This document shows positions 6,487 to 6,870 of a DNA stretch of 6,870 nucleotides, piece after piece (the first letter of the stretch is position 1; every line of letters begins with the position of its first letter). The stretch lies in the NCBI GenBank assembly GCA_903928955.1, contig CAIYTD010000267.1:1-6870 (forward strand). The letters run 5' to 3'. The position numbers were made by a program, and so were the translations under genes. The notes under the pieces were generated by a model. The model searched no databases. It had not been told where the DNA came from and worked only from the letters and a program-made list of their open reading frames with translations. The stretch comes from Oligoflexia bacterium (GTDB lineage: Bacteria > Bdellovibrionota > UBA1018).

Positions 6487-6693
6487 ATGGACCCCTTCCT
6501 ATTAAAAACCCCTTCGGTTGGACATATCGTTAAAAAGATGATTGCAATCAATCCCGAACTTACAACAGCAGAGATTATCTGCATGATTCGCGAATCGATT
6601 CAGCCTCAAGGAAATTCTACGGGAGAATTTGCATCCGCCGAAATGATCAACGAAACCAAAGCTCTCCATTTAGCTCAAGGAACTAGAAAATGA
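6487..6693 (+). CDS. Small unrecognised protein (68 aa)
   Basis: I do not recognise a family. The start has AGAGG (6473-6477) 9 bases upstream, the gene begins 26 nt after ybbP on the same strand, and its TGA overlaps the next ATG by 4 bases (ATGA), all of which support a real, translated gene. The protein has no signal peptide or membrane segment and looks cytoplasmic. Residues 12-38 (from HIVKKMIAINPELTT to CMIRESIQ) could form two helices with a turn at NPELTT, as in small helical DNA-binding or regulatory proteins, but no function can be claimed. The second half is rich in Glu, Thr, Ala and Asn and probably helical or flexible. Position suggests co-expression with the S4-domain gene downstream. 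Confidence 0.65.
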   Translation: MDPFLLKTPSVGHIVKKMIAINPELTTAEIICMIRESIQPQGNSTGEFASAEMINETKALHLAQGTRK

Positions 6694-6870
6694 TTGTAGC
6701 CCAAGAAAAACCTAAAAACAGCTTCCGCGTCACCCTAATTTTGACCCATTCCATGCCTAGAATTGACCAAGTTTTAATGGAAGAGCTTCGAAAGCAAAAT
6801 CAAAATTTAATTTTGAAAAATATTTCTAGAACAGAATTCAAAGCACTTTTCAAAAAAAAGAAAATCCGTA
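6690..6870 (+). CDS. N-terminal part of a protein with a probable S4-like RNA-binding domain
   Basis: The gene starts at an ATG that overlaps the stop of the small protein by 4 bases and is cut by the window edge after 60 codons. Residues 24-33 (RIDQVLMEEL) and 45-60 (ISRTEFKALFKKKKIR) match the start of an S4 RNA-binding fold: an R-[LI]-D opening, the SR dipeptide at the head of the second helix, and a basic run before the first strand. S4 domains begin many RluA/RsuA-type pseudouridine synthases and also stand alone, so either is possible. The residues before position 24 are not typical of the short RluA leader. The 4-base overlap suggests translational coupling with the small gene upstream. 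Confidence 0.6.
   Translation, partial: MIVAQEKPKNSFRVTLILTHSMPRIDQVLMEELRKQNQNLILKNISRTEFKALFKKKKIR

Noticed and set aside
6393..6584. Minus-strand open frame of 63 codons across the ybbP/small-gene junction
   Set aside because: It overlaps two plus-strand genes, the second of which has a ribosome binding site and a coupled downstream start.
1..6870. CRISPR array, insertion sequence, tRNA or rRNA genes
   Set aside because: No regularly spaced direct repeats, transposase-like frames or tRNA/rRNA sequence were seen.

Overview
The window looks like chromosomal DNA of a Gram-negative bacterium. Most genes encode exported or envelope proteins with Sec-type signal peptides: a lipocalin, a TesA-type esterase and a YbbA/YbbP ABC system. 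Base composition leans to A+T, and several starts have Shine-Dalgarno sites. The exact lineage cannot be fixed from the sequence. A proteobacterium or a Bdellovibrio-like predator would fit, but this is a guess.

Layout. Bases 1-150 are a GC-richer stretch (72 of 140 bases are G or C) crowded with short inverted repeats and carrying a plus-strand frame open from the window edge. It is either the 3' end of a gene or a structured RNA. An A/T-rich spacer follows, with a possible minus-strand terminator. Next is a minus-strand gene for a secreted phytochelatin-synthase-family cysteine peptidase (232-996). A very A/T-rich divergent intergenic region (997-1117) separates it from a plus-strand series that runs to the end of the window: a Blc-type lipocalin (1118-1657), a perfect 13-bp inverted repeat (1675-1711), an exported alpha/beta hydrolase (1727-2647), a TesA-type GDSL esterase (2656-3297), a YbbA-type ABC ATPase (3275-3946), a YbbP-type ten-helix permease (3947-6460), a small unrecognised protein (6487-6693), and the start of a protein with a probable S4 RNA-binding domain (6690 to the edge).

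How the genes may work together. TesA, YbbA and YbbP are a known partnership: an inner-membrane FtsX/MacB-type ABC machine next to a periplasmic lysophospholipase/thioesterase. Here they are packed on one strand with overlaps or no gaps, which suggests co-expression. A second exported hydrolase lies 8 nt upstream and a lipid-binding lipocalin precedes it. This makes a plausible periplasmic unit for extracting, carrying and hydrolysing lipids or other hydrophobic molecules. That five-gene role is inference. The individual family calls are strong.
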